This document shows, one piece after another, positions 18,778 to 28,304 of a stretch of 64,000 nucleotides of DNA. The notes below the pieces were generated by a model, which was given only the letters and a program-made list of their open reading frames with translations, did not search any database and was not told the origin of the DNA. Position numbers and translations under genes: made by a program. The number at the start of each line of letters is the position of its first letter. The stretch's first letter is position 1. Source of the stretch: Nioella ostreopsis (GTDB lineage: Bacteria; Pseudomonadota; Alphaproteobacteria; Rhodobacterales; Rhodobacteraceae); assembly GCF_004000255.1 (NCBI RefSeq), contig NZ_RCIQ01000011.1, forward strand, positions 1 through 64,000, written 5' to 3'.

Positions 18778-19189
18778 GGGATAACTCTATGAACAAGTCT
18801 GGGGCCAAGCCCGGGAATAGGTTCTGTATATCTGCCCGGTGTAGGGTGATCCAAGTGTTGTTCGAGGATAACCATACATTCACCCCACGGTTTTCCACGG
18901 GGATAGATGATCACCAGTTTTGCGGGGATTGTACCTGACAGGCGCAACATGAACACAGGTTTTTCAGGAGTTGTTCACAGCTTGATAGATGGCAAGTACT
19001 TGTAATTTATTACTTTTATTGATTGTCCACCAGGTCTGCCCATCAGCCAAGTTCACCTTCAAAGCTGTGAAGAACCCTTTGGAAAACCACGCTCAAACAG
19101 GGTTTTCCCTGTTATCCCCGGTACAACAACAACATCATCTTTTCTTTTAAATAAATATATTTAGAAGAGGTCGGAGAACGGAGTGCCCC
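18778..19189. other. putative chromosomal replication origin (oriC)
   Basis: The only gene-free stretch above 300 bases. Genes on both sides point away from it: maf, aroE, coaE and dnaQ leftwards, hemJ, rho and mnmE rightwards. It is much richer in A and T than its surroundings, especially 18998-19024 and 19138-19162. Degenerate DnaA-box-like nonamers are TTTTCCACG 18891, TTGTTCACA 18971, TTGTCCACC 19023 and TTATCCCCG 19112 on the plus strand, and TTCTTCACA at 19074-19066 on the minus strand. An AACAGGG-TTTT-CCCTGTT hairpin lies at 19096-19113. The same neighbours flank oriC in Caulobacter; hemE and the DUF299 gene found there are absent here. No perfect DnaA box was found. Confidence 0.72.
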
Positions 19190-19648
19190 ATGATCGGCGA
19201 TTTTCTGGCTGCAGCCTATCCCTGGACCAAGAGCTTGCATGTGATGTCCGTGCTGGCCTGGATGGCTGGTCTGTTCTACCTGCCGCGTCTGTTTGTTTAT
19301 CATGCGGAACAGGTGGGTCAGGGCAATGACACTGATCAGCTGTTCCAGACCATGGAATACAAGCTGCTTCGGGTGATCATGAATCCCGCGATGATCTCCA
19401 CCTGGATCTTTGGGCTGGCGCTCGTGTTCACACCGGGGATTGTGTACTGGGGTGATGTCTGGCCCTGGACCAAGGCGGCAGCTGTGCTGGGGATGACATG
19501 GTTTCACCATTGGCTGGCGCTGCGTCGCAAGGACTTTGCCAAGGGTGAGAACAATCGCACGGGCCGGACCTACCGGATGATGAACGAGGTTCCAACGCTG
19601 CTGATGGTGGTGATCGTCATTTCCGTCATTGCCAGGCCGTTTTCCTAA
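19190..19648 (+). CDS. hemJ: protoporphyrinogen oxidase HemJ
   Basis: A 152-residue inner-membrane protein with four hydrophobic segments. It converts protoporphyrinogen IX to protoporphyrin IX in haem synthesis in bacteria that lack HemG and HemY. The LHVMSVLAWMAGLFYLPRL block near 17-35, with a conserved His and Arg, and RLFVYH are typical, as is the length. It is the first gene to the right of the putative origin. The start at 19190 is preceded by a purine-rich GGAGAACGGAG stretch. Confidence 0.9.
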   Translation: MIGDFLAAAYPWTKSLHVMSVLAWMAGLFYLPRLFVYHAEQVGQGNDTDQLFQTMEYKLLRVIMNPAMISTWIFGLALVFTPGIVYWGDVWPWTKAAAVLGMTWFHHWLALRRKDFAKGENNRTGRTYRMMNEVPTLLMVVIVISVIARPFS

Positions 19649-19654
19649 GCCCGG

Positions 19655-19683
19655 TTGACTTGGCCGCGGCCTTTCCTTATCTG
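19655..19683 (+). promoter_or_regulatory. candidate promoter of rho
   Basis: TTGACT at 19655-19660 and TATCTG at 19678-19683 with a 17-base spacer. Transcription would begin near 19690, leaving a leader of about 90 bases, which is compatible with the autogenous control known for rho in other bacteria. Confidence 0.5.
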
Positions 19684-19780
19684 GCTTGTCAACTTGGCCG
19701 TCCGGCCTTGCTGTTTCCCTATGAATACCGACACGCGGCATGCCTGAAACAGGGTAGGGCCAGCCAAGGGACTATTTTCC

Positions 19781-21052
19781 ATGACTACTGAAACTTTGAA
19801 CCTGGCTGACCTGAAGGCCAAATCCCCCAAATCCCTTCTTGCCATGGCAGAAGAGCTGGATATCGAAAACGCCTCGACCATGCGCAAGGGCGAGATGATG
19901 TTCCAGATCCTGCGTGAGCGCGCCGAAGAGGGATGGGAGATTTCAGGCGATGGCGTGCTGGAAGTCCTGCAAGACGGGTTCGGATTCCTGCGCTCGCCCG
20001 AGGCGAACTATCTGCCGGGTCCGGACGATATCTACGTTTCTCCTGAAATGATCCGCCTGCACAGCCTGCGTACCGGTGACACCGTCGAAGGCGTGATCCA
20101 CGCACCGCGAGAGAATGAGCGCTATTTCGGTCTTGTGAAGGTTGCGCAGATCAATTTCGAAGATCCGGAACGTGCCCGCCACAAGATCAACTTCGACAAC
20201 CTGACCCCGCTTTACCCGGATGAGCGGTTGAAGATGGAAATCGACGACCCAACCGTAAAAGACCGGTCAGCGCGTATCATCGACCTTGTGGCCCCGATTG
20301 GGAAAGGCCAGCGGTCGCTGATCGTTGCGCCGCCCCGGACGGGTAAAACGGTTCTGCTTCAGAACATCGCCAGCTCGATCGAGAAGAACCACCCGGAATG
20401 CTACCTGATCGTTCTGCTGATTGACGAACGCCCGGAAGAGGTGACGGACATGCAGCGCTCGGTGAAGGGCGAGGTGATTTCCTCGACCTTCGACGAACCT
20501 GCCACACGCCACGTTGCGGTGTCCGAGATGGTGATCGAGAAGGCCAAGCGCCTGGTGGAACACAAGCGTGATGTGGTCATCCTGCTCGACTCCATCACAC
20601 GCCTCGGACGCGCCTATAACACCACGGTTCCCAGTTCCGGCAAGGTGCTGACCGGTGGTGTGGATGCGAACGCCCTGCAACGCCCCAAGCGGTTCTTCGG
20701 GGCTGCGCGGAACATTGAAGAGGGTGGATCGCTGACCATCATCGCCACCGCGCTGATCGACACCGGCAGCCGCATGGACGAGGTGATCTTTGAAGAATTC
20801 AAGGGCACCGGCAACAGCGAGATCGTGCTGGACCGCAAGGTTGCCGACAAGCGTGTGTTCCCGGCGATGGATATCCTCAAGTCCGGCACCCGGAAAGAAG
20901 ATCTCCTGGTCGATTCCAAGGACCTGCACAAGACCTTCCTGTTGCGTCGTATCCTGAACCCGATGGGAACGACCGATGCCATCGAGTTCCTGATCTCCAA
21001 GCTCAAGCAGACCAAGACGAACGCCGAGTTCTTCGATTCTATGAACAGCTGA
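19781..21052 (+). CDS. rho: transcription termination factor Rho
   Basis: A 423-residue hexameric RNA helicase that ends transcription at Rho-dependent sites. The N-terminal [19 protein letters not shown] and the cold-shock-like RNA-binding domain ([17 protein letters not shown], near 50-66) are followed by the P-loop [12 protein letters not shown] near 185. The RNA-binding loops and C-terminal EFFDSMN follow. No N-terminal insertion of the type seen in Actinobacteria is present. mnmE starts 16 bases after the stop. Confidence 0.97.
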   Translation: MTTETLNLADLKAKSPKSLLAMAEELDIENASTMRKGEMMFQILRERAEEGWEISGDGVLEVLQDGFGFLRSPEANYLPGPDDIYVSPEMIRLHSLRTGDTVEGVIHAPRENERYFGLVKVAQINFEDPERARHKINFDNLTPLYPDERLKMEIDDPTVKDRSARIIDLVAPIGKGQRSLIVAPPRTGKTVLLQNIASSIEKNHPECYLIVLLIDERPEEVTDMQRSVKGEVISSTFDEPATRHVAVSEMVIEKAKRLVEHKRDVVILLDSITRLGRAYNTTVPSSGKVLTGGVDANALQRPKRFFGAARNIEEGGSLTIIATALIDTGSRMDEVIFEEFKGTGNSEIVLDRKVADKRVFPAMDILKSGTRKEDLLVDSKDLHKTFLLRRILNPMGTTDAIEFLISKLKQTKTNAEFFDSMNS

Positions 21053-21068
21053 CCCCGCGGAGGGGCCC

Positions 21069-22352
21069 ATGGACACGATCTTTGCGCTGGCCACGGCGCC
21101 GGGAAAGGCCGGCGTTGCTGTGATCCGTATTTCGGGTCCGGATGCGTTTGCCGTGGGAAGCGCTCTGGCAGGTACTGTTCCAGCTCCGAAAGAGGCGCGA
21201 CTGAGGCGGCTGAGCGACGGGCAGGGTGCCCATCTTGATGATGCCCTCATTCTGACCTTCCAGGCGCCTCACAGCTTCACTGGGGAGGACGTGGTAGAGT
21301 TTCAGGTCCATGGCAGCCCGGCGACGGTCAAGGCCGTTCTGGCGGCGATTTCTGCCACGGGGCTGGCGCGAATGGCGGAGCCTGGGGAATTCACCCGCCG
21401 AGCCTTGGAGAACGACCGGATGGACCTGGCGCAGGTCGAAGGGTTGGCGGACCTGATAGATGCGGAAACCGAGGCGCAGCGCGTGCAAGCCCTTCGCGTG
21501 TTGTCCGGCAGTTTGGGTCAGCTGGTAGAGGGGTGGCGCGAAAACCTGTTGCGGGCTGCCGCGCTGCTGGAGGTCACCATCGACTTTGCAGATGAAGAGG
21601 TGCCGGTTGATGTCACGCCCGAAGTGGTGTCGCTGCTCTCACCGGTGATGGAGGACCTCAGCCGCGAAATTGCCGGGGTTGACGTGGCAGAGCGTATTCG
21701 CGACGGGTTCGAGGTGGCCATTCTCGGCGCGCCCAATGCCGGGAAATCCACGCTTCTGAATGCTCTCGCAGGGCGCGAGGCCGCAATTACCTCGGATATC
21801 GCGGGCACGACCCGCGACGTCATTGAAGTGCGGATGGACCTGCGCGGATTGCCGGTCACCGTCCTGGATACGGCGGGACTTCGCGATGCGGAGGATGAAA
21901 TTGAACGCATCGGCATCGACCGCGCCCGGTCGCGTGCAGAGGCGGCTGACCTGCGGGTGTTCCTGAAATCCTCACCAGATGAACAGCCCAACATTGCGCT
22001 GCTACCGGATGATATCGTTCTGCTTGGCAAGGCTGACCTGTACGGGGCAGAGGGCATCTCGGGGACGACCGGGCAGGGTGTTTCAGCTCTTATCGACCGG
22101 ATCACCGAGACGCTGTCAAACCGCGCCGCCCGGCAGGTGACGGCGACGCATGCCCGCCATGCAGAAGCCATGCGCGCCGCGCTTGGGGCTTTGGAAGCGG
22201 GGATGGATGAGGTAAAAGCCGGACCAGACAGGACCGAGCTGGCCGCTGAGCATTTGCGCTCTGCCATTCGTCGCCTTGATTCGCTGATCGGGCGTATCGA
22301 TGTGGAGATGGTGTTGGGCGAAATCTTCTCGCGCTTTTGTCTCGGCAAGTAG
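21069..22352 (+). CDS. mnmE: tRNA modification GTPase MnmE
   Basis: A 427-residue GTPase that works with MnmG to add cmnm5 groups to wobble uridine in tRNA. The start [22 protein letters not shown] is typical, the G domain shows [14 protein letters not shown] near 220 and DIAGTTRDV near 245, and the C-terminal CLGK carries the conserved Cys424. The G4 NKXD element is replaced by GKAD near 324. The ribosome site of mnmG and the first parS site lie directly at its 3' end. Confidence 0.97.
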   Translation: MDTIFALATAPGKAGVAVIRISGPDAFAVGSALAGTVPAPKEARLRRLSDGQGAHLDDALILTFQAPHSFTGEDVVEFQVHGSPATVKAVLAAISATGLARMAEPGEFTRRALENDRMDLAQVEGLADLIDAETEAQRVQALRVLSGSLGQLVEGWRENLLRAAALLEVTIDFADEEVPVDVTPEVVSLLSPVMEDLSREIAGVDVAERIRDGFEVAILGAPNAGKSTLLNALAGREAAITSDIAGTTRDVIEVRMDLRGLPVTVLDTAGLRDAEDEIERIGIDRARSRAEAADLRVFLKSSPDEQPNIALLPDDIVLLGKADLYGAEGISGTTGQGVSALIDRITETLSNRAARQVTATHARHAEAMRAALGALEAGMDEVKAGPDRTELAAEHLRSAIRRLDSLIGRIDVEMVLGEIFSRFCLGK

Positions 22353-22355
22353 GAG

Positions 22356-22371
22356 TGTTTCACGTGAAACA
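22356..22371. other. parS site 1, over the mnmG start
   Basis: A perfect 16-base palindrome TGTTTCACGTGAAACA, identical to the chromosomal parS consensus bound by ParB. It occupies the spacer between the AGGAG ribosome site (22351-22355), the GTG start at 22364 and the next codons. Lies 3.2 kb from the putative origin and 3.3 kb upstream of parB. Confidence 0.95.
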
Positions 22372-24229
22372 TCTGGATTTCGATGTTGTGGTAATCGGCG
22401 GCGGCCATGCCGGGTCCGACGCGGCCCATGCGGCTGCGCGCAAAGGCGTGCGCGTTGTCCTACTGACGTTGCTGGCCGACTCCATCGGGGTCATGTCCTG
22501 CAATCCTGCGATCGGTGGCTTGGGTAAAGGGCATCTCGTCCGTGAAATCGACGCGCTTGGTGGGGCCATGGGGCGGGTTGCGGATGCCTCTGGTATCCAG
22601 TTCCGCCTGCTCAATCGCCGTAAAGGGCCCGCCGTTCAGGGGCCGCGCACGCAATCCGACCGCAAGCTCTATCGTCTGGCGATGCAGGGGGAATTGGCCT
22701 CTCTGCCAAACCTGACCGTTGTGGAAGGTGAAGCGGCCGATTTCCTGATGGACAAGGGCCGCATCGCGGGTGTCCGGCTGGAAGATGGCAGCCAGATCAG
22801 TGCGCGTGCCGTGGTGCTGACCACCGGCACATTCCTGCGCGGCATCATACACATCGGCGACAAGCAGCAGCCTGGCGGGCGGATGGGGGACAAGCCTTCC
22901 AATCTGCTTGCAGAGAGAATCGATGAATTCGGCCTGCCGCTTGGACGGTTGAAAACCGGAACGCCGCCACGTTTGAACGGGAAAACCATCAACTGGGACA
23001 TCCTCGATAGTCAGCCAGCCGATGAAGACCCGGTGATGTTTTCCTTCTTGTCGAAGGGTCCGCAGGTCCGCCAGATCTCGTGCGGAATCACGCATACCAA
23101 TGACAAGACGCACCAGATCATCCGCGGCAACCTTGATCGCTCTGCCATGTATGGCGGCCATATCGAGGGGATCGGCCCGCGCTACTGCCCGTCGATCGAG
23201 GACAAGATCGTGCGGTTCGCGGACAAGGACTCGCACCAGATTTTCCTGGAGCCGGAGGGGCTGGACGATGACACCGTTTATCCGAACGGTATCTCCACCT
23301 CTCTACCCGAAGAGGTGCAGCATGACTATGTCCACTCGATTCGCGGGCTGGAGCGGGCGGAGATCCTGCAGCCGGGCTACGCCATCGAATACGATTATGT
23401 CGATCCGCGCGCGCTGAGCCCGGTGCTGGAGGTCAAGGATGTGCCGGGCCTGTTCCTGGCTGGCCAAATCAACGGGACCACAGGGTATGAGGAAGCAGCT
23501 GCACAAGGTCTTGTGGCCGGTCTGAATGCTGCTCAACAAATCTTGGATCAGGAACCGGTGACCTTCAGTCGAAGCGACTCCTATATCGGTGTGATGATCG
23601 ACGATCTGGTCACGCGCGGCGTGGCAGAACCTTACCGCATGTTCACTTCACGGGCCGAGTTCCGTTTGACCCTGCGCGCGGATAATGCGGACCAACGACT
23701 GACACCACTCGCAATGAAGCTGGGCATTGCCGGAGAGGAGCGAATCGCACATTTCGAAGACAAGATGGATCGTCTCGCCAAGGGCTATGACACGCTGCGA
23801 GGGCTGGATCTGACCCCGACGGAGGCGCGGCGTCATGGTCTGAATGTCAACCAGGACGGGCAGAGGCGCACGGCGTTGGATCTGTTGTCCTTCCCCGATA
23901 TCGACATCGAGAACTTGTCGGCCATTTGGCCAGAGGTTGAAGCGCTCGATCAGGACTCCAAGGATCAGCTGAGCCGTGAGGCGCTTTACTCGAGCTATAT
24001 CGAACGCCAGAAATCCGATGTGGCCGCACTAAAGAGAGACGAGGCACATCGAATTCCAGAGGCTTTCAGTTATGAAGGAATTGATGGCTTGTCCAACGAA
24101 CTGCGCGGCAAGCTGGCCATGATCCGGCCGCAGACGCTTGGGCAGGCGGGGCGAATCGAGGGCATGACCCCGGCAGCGCTGACGCTACTGCTGACCAAGA
24201 TCCGCCAGCACGAACGGAAACGCGCATGA
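22364..24229 (+). CDS. mnmG: tRNA uridine 5-carboxymethylaminomethyl modification enzyme MnmG
   Basis: A 621-residue FAD-dependent partner of MnmE. The dinucleotide-binding GGGHAG is at residues 12-17. [11 protein letters not shown] and [11 protein letters not shown] blocks lie in the middle, and the C-terminal MnmE-binding helical domain includes YIERQ. The GTG at 22364 is chosen because AGGAG at 22351-22355 lies eight bases upstream; a GTG at 22355 (MFHVKH form, often annotated in relatives) would leave no room for a ribosome site. The start region is part of a parS site. The stop overlaps rsmG by four bases. Confidence 0.95.
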   Translation: MKHLDFDVVVIGGGHAGSDAAHAAARKGVRVVLLTLLADSIGVMSCNPAIGGLGKGHLVREIDALGGAMGRVADASGIQFRLLNRRKGPAVQGPRTQSDRKLYRLAMQGELASLPNLTVVEGEAADFLMDKGRIAGVRLEDGSQISARAVVLTTGTFLRGIIHIGDKQQPGGRMGDKPSNLLAERIDEFGLPLGRLKTGTPPRLNGKTINWDILDSQPADEDPVMFSFLSKGPQVRQISCGITHTNDKTHQIIRGNLDRSAMYGGHIEGIGPRYCPSIEDKIVRFADKDSHQIFLEPEGLDDDTVYPNGISTSLPEEVQHDYVHSIRGLERAEILQPGYAIEYDYVDPRALSPVLEVKDVPGLFLAGQINGTTGYEEAAAQGLVAGLNAAQQILDQEPVTFSRSDSYIGVMIDDLVTRGVAEPYRMFTSRAEFRLTLRADNADQRLTPLAMKLGIAGEERIAHFEDKMDRLAKGYDTLRGLDLTPTEARRHGLNVNQDGQRRTALDLLSFPDIDIENLSAIWPEVEALDQDSKDQLSREALYSSYIERQKSDVAALKRDEAHRIPEAFSYEGIDGLSNELRGKLAMIRPQTLGQAGRIEGMTPAALTLLLTKIRQHERKRA

Positions 24230-24852
24230 CCGAGGAAGAGGCGCGGGCACGGCTGCAAGCCGATGTTTCACGTGAAACATTTGACCGGTTGGAGACCTAC
24301 GCCGCTGCTCTGGTGAAGTGGCAGAAGGCGATCAACCTGGTATCACCTGGCACGATTCCGGAGCTGTGGACGCGTCATTTCCTCGATTCCGCTCAAGTAT
24401 TCGACCTGTGCGGGGTTAAAGAAGGCTTGTGGCTCGATATCGGATCTGGCGCGGGGTTTCCGGGGCTTGTTTGTGCGGCCATCGCCTTTGAGAAAGCACC
24501 AGACTTGCGCTTCACTTTCATCGAAAGCGACCTTCGCAAAGGGAGTTTTCTGCGGACGGTCGCGGCTGAAATGGGCCTGAAAATCGGCGTTCTGACGCGC
24601 CGTATCGAGGAGGCACCACCGCAAAATGCCGCAATACTCTCTGCCCGTGCCCTGGCCTCTCTGTCAAAACTGCTTGGGCACGCAGAACGGCATCTGTCGC
24701 CCAATGGCACCGCCCTGTTCCTGAAAGGCGCGACACATGGGCAGGAAGTGGAAGAAGCGCTTGAGACATGGCGCATGACGATGGAATCTATTCCAAGCCA
24801 GACGGCCGATGGGGCCGTGATTCTGAAAATCGGAGATATTCGACGTGCCTGA
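24226..24852 (+). CDS. rsmG: 16S rRNA (guanine527-N7)-methyltransferase RsmG
   Basis: A 208-residue SAM-dependent methyltransferase that modifies G527 of 16S rRNA; its loss gives low-level streptomycin resistance in other bacteria. The SAM loop GSGAGFPGL is near residues 73-81. The N-terminal ADVSRETF segment (near 14-21) is the translation of a parS site. It overlaps mnmG by four bases and parA by eight bases. Confidence 0.96.
   Translation: MTEEEARARLQADVSRETFDRLETYAAALVKWQKAINLVSPGTIPELWTRHFLDSAQVFDLCGVKEGLWLDIGSGAGFPGLVCAAIAFEKAPDLRFTFIESDLRKGSFLRTVAAEMGLKIGVLTRRIEEAPPQNAAILSARALASLSKLLGHAERHLSPNGTALFLKGATHGQEVEEALETWRMTMESIPSQTADGAVILKIGDIRRA
24264..24279. other. parS site 2, inside rsmG
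   Basis: A second perfect TGTTTCACGTGAAACA palindrome, extended by one base pair on each side (A and T), about 1.9 kb from the first. It encodes the VSRET residues of RsmG, a segment widely kept in relatives because of the overlapping ParB site. Confidence 0.95.
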
Positions 24853-25636
24853 GTCCCGGCGGCCCCGCTGCATAGCGATTGCGAATCAGAAAGGCGGGGT
24901 CGGAAAGACGACCACCGCGATCAATCTTGGCGCGGCACTAGCTGCCGAAGGTCAAAGGGTGTTGGTGATCGACCTGGATCCGCAGGGCAATGCGTCAACC
25001 GGTTTGGGGATCGATGTAGATCAGCGCGGGGTTACCACGTATGATCTGTTGATCGAAAACATGCCACTGCGAGAGATTGTGTTGCCAACTGGTGTTGATA
25101 ACTTGTGGATCGCGCCTTCGACAACCGATCTAAGCTCCGCCGATGTGGAGCTTGTGAGCAATGAGAACCGGGTTTTTCTTCTGAAAGATGCGTTGGCGCC
25201 CGCGATGGTGGCTGGATTCGACATCATCCTGATGGATTGCCCGCCTTCGCTGAACCTTCTGACAGTCAACGCCATGGTGGCAGCGGACGCGGTTCTGGTG
25301 CCTCTGCAATCGGAATTCTTTGCGTTGGAGGGCCTGTCTCAGCTCATGCTCACCATTCGCGAGGTGCGCCAATCCGCAAATCCGGCGCTTCGGATCGAGG
25401 GCGTTGTGTTGACCATGTACGACATGCGCAACAACCTGTGCCGGCAAGTGGAAGAAGACGCTCGCGAAAACCTCGGGGATCTGGTGTATCAGACCCGAAT
25501 CCCGCGGAATGTAAGGCTCAGCGAGGCACCATCTTACGCGATGTCGATCCTGCAATATGATCCCACCTCGCGTGGCAGCGAAGCCTATCGCGATCTCGCG
25601 CGGGAAGTGCTGGACCGGCAGTTGCAGCAGGCCTGA
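24845..25636 (+). CDS. parA: chromosome partitioning ATPase ParA
   Basis: A 263-residue Walker-type ATPase that moves ParB-parS complexes during segregation. The deviant Walker A KGGVGKTTTAINL is at residues 16-28, with DLDPQGNAST near 40 and DCPPSLNLLT near 126. No N-terminal helix-turn-helix is present, so it is the chromosomal (Soj) type. The GTG start overlaps the end of rsmG by eight bases. parB follows after 13 bases. Confidence 0.97.
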   Translation: MPESRRPRCIAIANQKGGVGKTTTAINLGAALAAEGQRVLVIDLDPQGNASTGLGIDVDQRGVTTYDLLIENMPLREIVLPTGVDNLWIAPSTTDLSSADVELVSNENRVFLLKDALAPAMVAGFDIILMDCPPSLNLLTVNAMVAADAVLVPLQSEFFALEGLSQLMLTIREVRQSANPALRIEGVVLTMYDMRNNLCRQVEEDARENLGDLVYQTRIPRNVRLSEAPSYAMSILQYDPTSRGSEAYRDLAREVLDRQLQQA

Positions 25637-25649
25637 GAGGACAAAGAAC

Positions 25650-26549
25650 ATGACAACGAGAAAGAGCAGGGGCCTGGGGCGCGGACTATCAGCGTTGATG
25701 GCAGATATTAACGAGCCTACAGAGACGGAAAGCGCCGCACCGGACGCCCCGCGCCGAGCGGATATGAACGTGCCGATCGAATCGGTGCGCCCAAACCCGG
25801 ATCAGCCCCGCCGCGCCTTCACTCAGGAAGCATTGCAGGAACTGTCGGATTCGATTGCCGAGAAGGGGATCATCCAACCGCTGATCGTGCGACCCGATCC
25901 CACGGTTGAGGGTCAGTTTCAGATCGTTGCGGGTGAACGGCGCTGGCGCGCGTCCCAGATGGCGCAACTGCATGAAGTCCCGGTGATCGTGCGTGATTTC
26001 GACGATACTGAGGTGCTTGAAGTTGCAATCATCGAGAACATTCAGCGCGCTGATCTGAACCCGGTGGAAGAGGCCATGGGCTATCGCCAGTTGATGGACC
26101 GGTTCAATCACACGCAGGAACGGCTGGCGACCGCCATGGGCAAAAGCCGGTCGCATATCGCGAACCTCATGCGCTTGCTGAACTTGCCGGATGAGGTGCA
26201 GGGCTATCTGCGGGATGGACAACTGAGCGCGGGTCACGCGCGGGCGTTGGTGGGCAGCGATGATGCGGTCAGCATTGCGCGTGAGGTGATCAACAAGGGC
26301 CTGTCCGTGCGTGATGTTGAAAAGCGGATGCGCAAGCCGGCCACGCCGACCGGTGGGGCATCTCGACCGCGCCCCGCTGGTGACAAAGATGCCGATACAA
26401 AGGCGCTCGAATCCGATCTGTCCGCGGCGATTGGCTTGGCGGTCAGTATTGATCACGACGCGGACCGCGGATCTGGAACGATCTCGATCAAATACGCAGA
26501 TCTTGGCCAGCTGGACGATATCATCCAGATTTTGAACTCGGATGGTTAG
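25650..26549 (+). CDS. parB: chromosome partitioning protein ParB
   Basis: A 299-residue CTP-dependent DNA-binding protein that loads at parS and spreads. The N-terminal RGLGRGLSALMAD contacts ParA; P-PDQPRR, GERRWRA and ENIQR-DLNPVEEA form the CTP-binding domain. The helix-turn-helix lies near 165-190 (GKSRSHIANLMRLLNLP), followed by a linker and the C-terminal dimer domain. Its targets are the two parS sites within 3.3 kb upstream. The stop overlaps convergent hemW by four bases. Confidence 0.97.
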   Translation: MTTRKSRGLGRGLSALMADINEPTETESAAPDAPRRADMNVPIESVRPNPDQPRRAFTQEALQELSDSIAEKGIIQPLIVRPDPTVEGQFQIVAGERRWRASQMAQLHEVPVIVRDFDDTEVLEVAIIENIQRADLNPVEEAMGYRQLMDRFNHTQERLATAMGKSRSHIANLMRLLNLPDEVQGYLRDGQLSAGHARALVGSDDAVSIAREVINKGLSVRDVEKRMRKPATPTGGASRPRPAGDKDADTKALESDLSAAIGLAVSIDHDADRGSGTISIKYADLGQLDDIIQILNSDG

Positions 26550-27733
26550 GAAAGCAGCTCTCTGAGCAAACTGTTTAAGATGGGGCGACCAGCCTTGGTC
26601 GCCCTTATTTTGTTGGCGCTTTCGGTCAAGAACCCCATATCTTGTAGTCTCTCTCGTCGATCTCGTGGCAACTCAGCGCCCGTTAGGTCATTGAATCGCT
26701 CGAGAGAGCTCCCCTCGGATAGCCTTAAACTCATCATTAGGTACTCTGTGGCCTGGTCCATGGGGCTGATTGGATCCCGCATCGACTCGCCGTGACCTTT
26801 GGTTTCGACCTGGGTCAGCCAAGTCGTGGGGGTCAGCGGGGTCTCTGTCGCGTAGCGGGTACCGCCCAAGGTCAACCGCCCATGCGCACCTGGCCCGATC
26901 CCGATGTAATCGCCATAGCGCCAGTAGATCAGGTTGTGTCGACTCTCAGCCATGTCGCGGGCGTGGTTGGAGATCTCGTAGGCAGGCATTCTAGCGGCCT
27001 CGGTGATCTCCTGCGTGATGTCATACATATCGGCGGCGTGGTCATCGCTTGGCAGGCCGGGCAGGCGGCCGATGGCATAGCGATCCCCGAAGGCGGTGCC
27101 CTCTTCGATGGTCAGTTGATAGAGCGAGAGGTGATCAATCGCCATAGTTAGAGCCTGTTTCAGCTCCTCTGACCATTCCTGCGGGGTCTGGTGCTGGCGA
27201 GCATAAATCAGGTCGAAACTGACCCGATCGAATAGTTTTCGAGCAACGTCAAAGGCCTCACGCCCTTCCCTGGCGCTGTGCGTCCGGCCAAGCTGCTTCA
27301 GGTCACCGTCATTAAGTGCCTGAATTCCCATAGAAATTCTGTTGACGCCCGCATCGCGAAACCCGGCGAAGCGGTCGGCTTCAACTGAGGTCGGGTTGGC
27401 CTCCAGCGTTACCTCGAATGTGTTGGAAACAGACCAGGTTGCGCGGATTTCTTCCAGTATCGCATGAACCAGTTCAGGGTCCATGAGGGATGGCGTGCCG
27501 CCCCCGAAGAACACTGTATTTAGTGTACGGCCCCGTGTGATTTCACCATATCTCCTCACCTCTGAAAGATAGGCCGCCTTCCAACGGCTTTGATCTACCT
27601 GCGAGGCAACATGGCTGTTGAAGTCACAATAGGGGCATTTCGCCAGACAATAGGGCCAGTGCAGGTAAAGCCCGAACCCGCCCTGTTGCCAGTCGTCACT
27701 TGCCAAGGGCGGCCACCAGTTTGCGGAACGCAT
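26546..27733 (-). CDS. hemW: radical SAM haem chaperone HemW
   Basis: A 395-residue radical SAM protein related to coproporphyrinogen dehydrogenase HemN. The cluster motif is C29-x3-C33-x2-C36 followed by DF, and Phe in place of the fourth Cys is the mark of HemW and not HemN. HemW binds haem and is thought to deliver it to respiratory proteins. The ATG at 27733 lies 38 bases inside rdgB; a TTG at 27706, overlapping the rdgB stop, is an alternative that would remove nine residues. Its 3' end contains the parB terminator on the opposite strand. Confidence 0.93.
   Translation of the reverse strand: MRSANWWPPLASDDWQQGGFGLYLHWPYCLAKCPYCDFNSHVASQVDQSRWKAAYLSEVRRYGEITRGRTLNTVFFGGGTPSLMDPELVHAILEEIRATWSVSNTFEVTLEANPTSVEADRFAGFRDAGVNRISMGIQALNDGDLKQLGRTHSAREGREAFDVARKLFDRVSFDLIYARQHQTPQEWSEELKQALTMAIDHLSLYQLTIEEGTAFGDRYAIGRLPGLPSDDHAADMYDITQEITEAARMPAYEISNHARDMAESRHNLIYWRYGDYIGIGPGAHGRLTLGGTRYATETPLTPTTWLTQVETKGHGESMRDPISPMDQATEYLMMSLRLSEGSSLERFNDLTGAELPRDRRERLQDMGFLTESANKIRATKAGRPILNSLLRELLS
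26583..26611 (+). terminator. parAB terminator inside hemW
   Basis: GGGCGACCA 26583-26591 pairs perfectly with TGGTCGCCC 26596-26604 around a GCCT loop, followed by TTATTTT. It is 34 bases past the parB stop and lies within the coding sequence of the convergent hemW. Confidence 0.8.
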
Positions 27734-28304
27734 CGGCGCGGTGGCTTATCCGGTTCTTTTCCCACCGGTCCATCTCGCCGAAAGTGATGTCATAGCCATG
27801 CGGCTGAAAGATCGGGTCGTAGCCATGCCCCTGATCGCCGCGCATTGGCCAGACAACCTCACCCTCCATCACGCCGGGGAAGACCTCGTCATGCCCATCT
27901 GGCCAAGCCAGAACCAGCGTACAACAAAACCGGGCGGTGCGCGGGACTTTGGCGCCGACCTTCTCCAGTTCTTCATGCGTCCGGGTCATCGCCATCACGA
28001 AATCCCGCCCGGTCGGAGTCTCCGCCCAATCGGCAGTGTAAACGCCTGGCGCGCCGCCGAGCGCGTCGATTTCGATGCCGGAATCATCGGCTAGCGCGGG
28101 CAGGCCCGTGGCCTTCGCGGCGGCATGGGCCTTGATCCGGGCGTTTTCGACGAAGGTTGTCCCGGTTTCTTCCGGCTCTGGCAGCCCGTGTTCCTTGGCG
28201 GAGGTCACGGAGATTCCAAGAGGCTCCAGCAAATGCGCAATCTCCTCCAGCTTGCCCTGGTTATGGGTCGCAACAAGCAGGGTATCGCCGGTGAATGTGC
28301 GCAT
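27696..28304 (-). CDS. rdgB: dITP/XTP pyrophosphatase RdgB
   Basis: A 202-residue enzyme that removes ITP, dITP and XTP from the nucleotide pool. VATHNQGKLEEI near the start, ADDSGIEIDAL (near 71) and APGVYTADWA, with the C-terminal SHRADAF, are family motifs. It lies between rph and hemW on the minus strand; the rph-rdgB pair is common. Its start touches the rph stop by one base. Confidence 0.95.
   Translation of the reverse strand: MRTFTGDTLLVATHNQGKLEEIAHLLEPLGISVTSAKEHGLPEPEETGTTFVENARIKAHAAAKATGLPALADDSGIEIDALGGAPGVYTADWAETPTGRDFVMAMTRTHEELEKVGAKVPRTARFCCTLVLAWPDGHDEVFPGVMEGEVVWPMRGDQGHGYDPIFQPHGYDITFGEMDRWEKNRISHRADAFRKLVAALGK

Noticed and set aside
19096-19113. AACAGGG-TTTT-CCCTGTT hairpin read as a terminator
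   Set aside because: It has no T-run on either strand and no gene ends just before it; kept only as part of the origin region.
22337-22363. An upstream ATG at 22337 as the mnmG start
   Set aside because: It overlaps the mnmE end by 16 bases, has no ribosome site and adds residues not found in relatives; GTG 22364 has AGGAG at the right distance.
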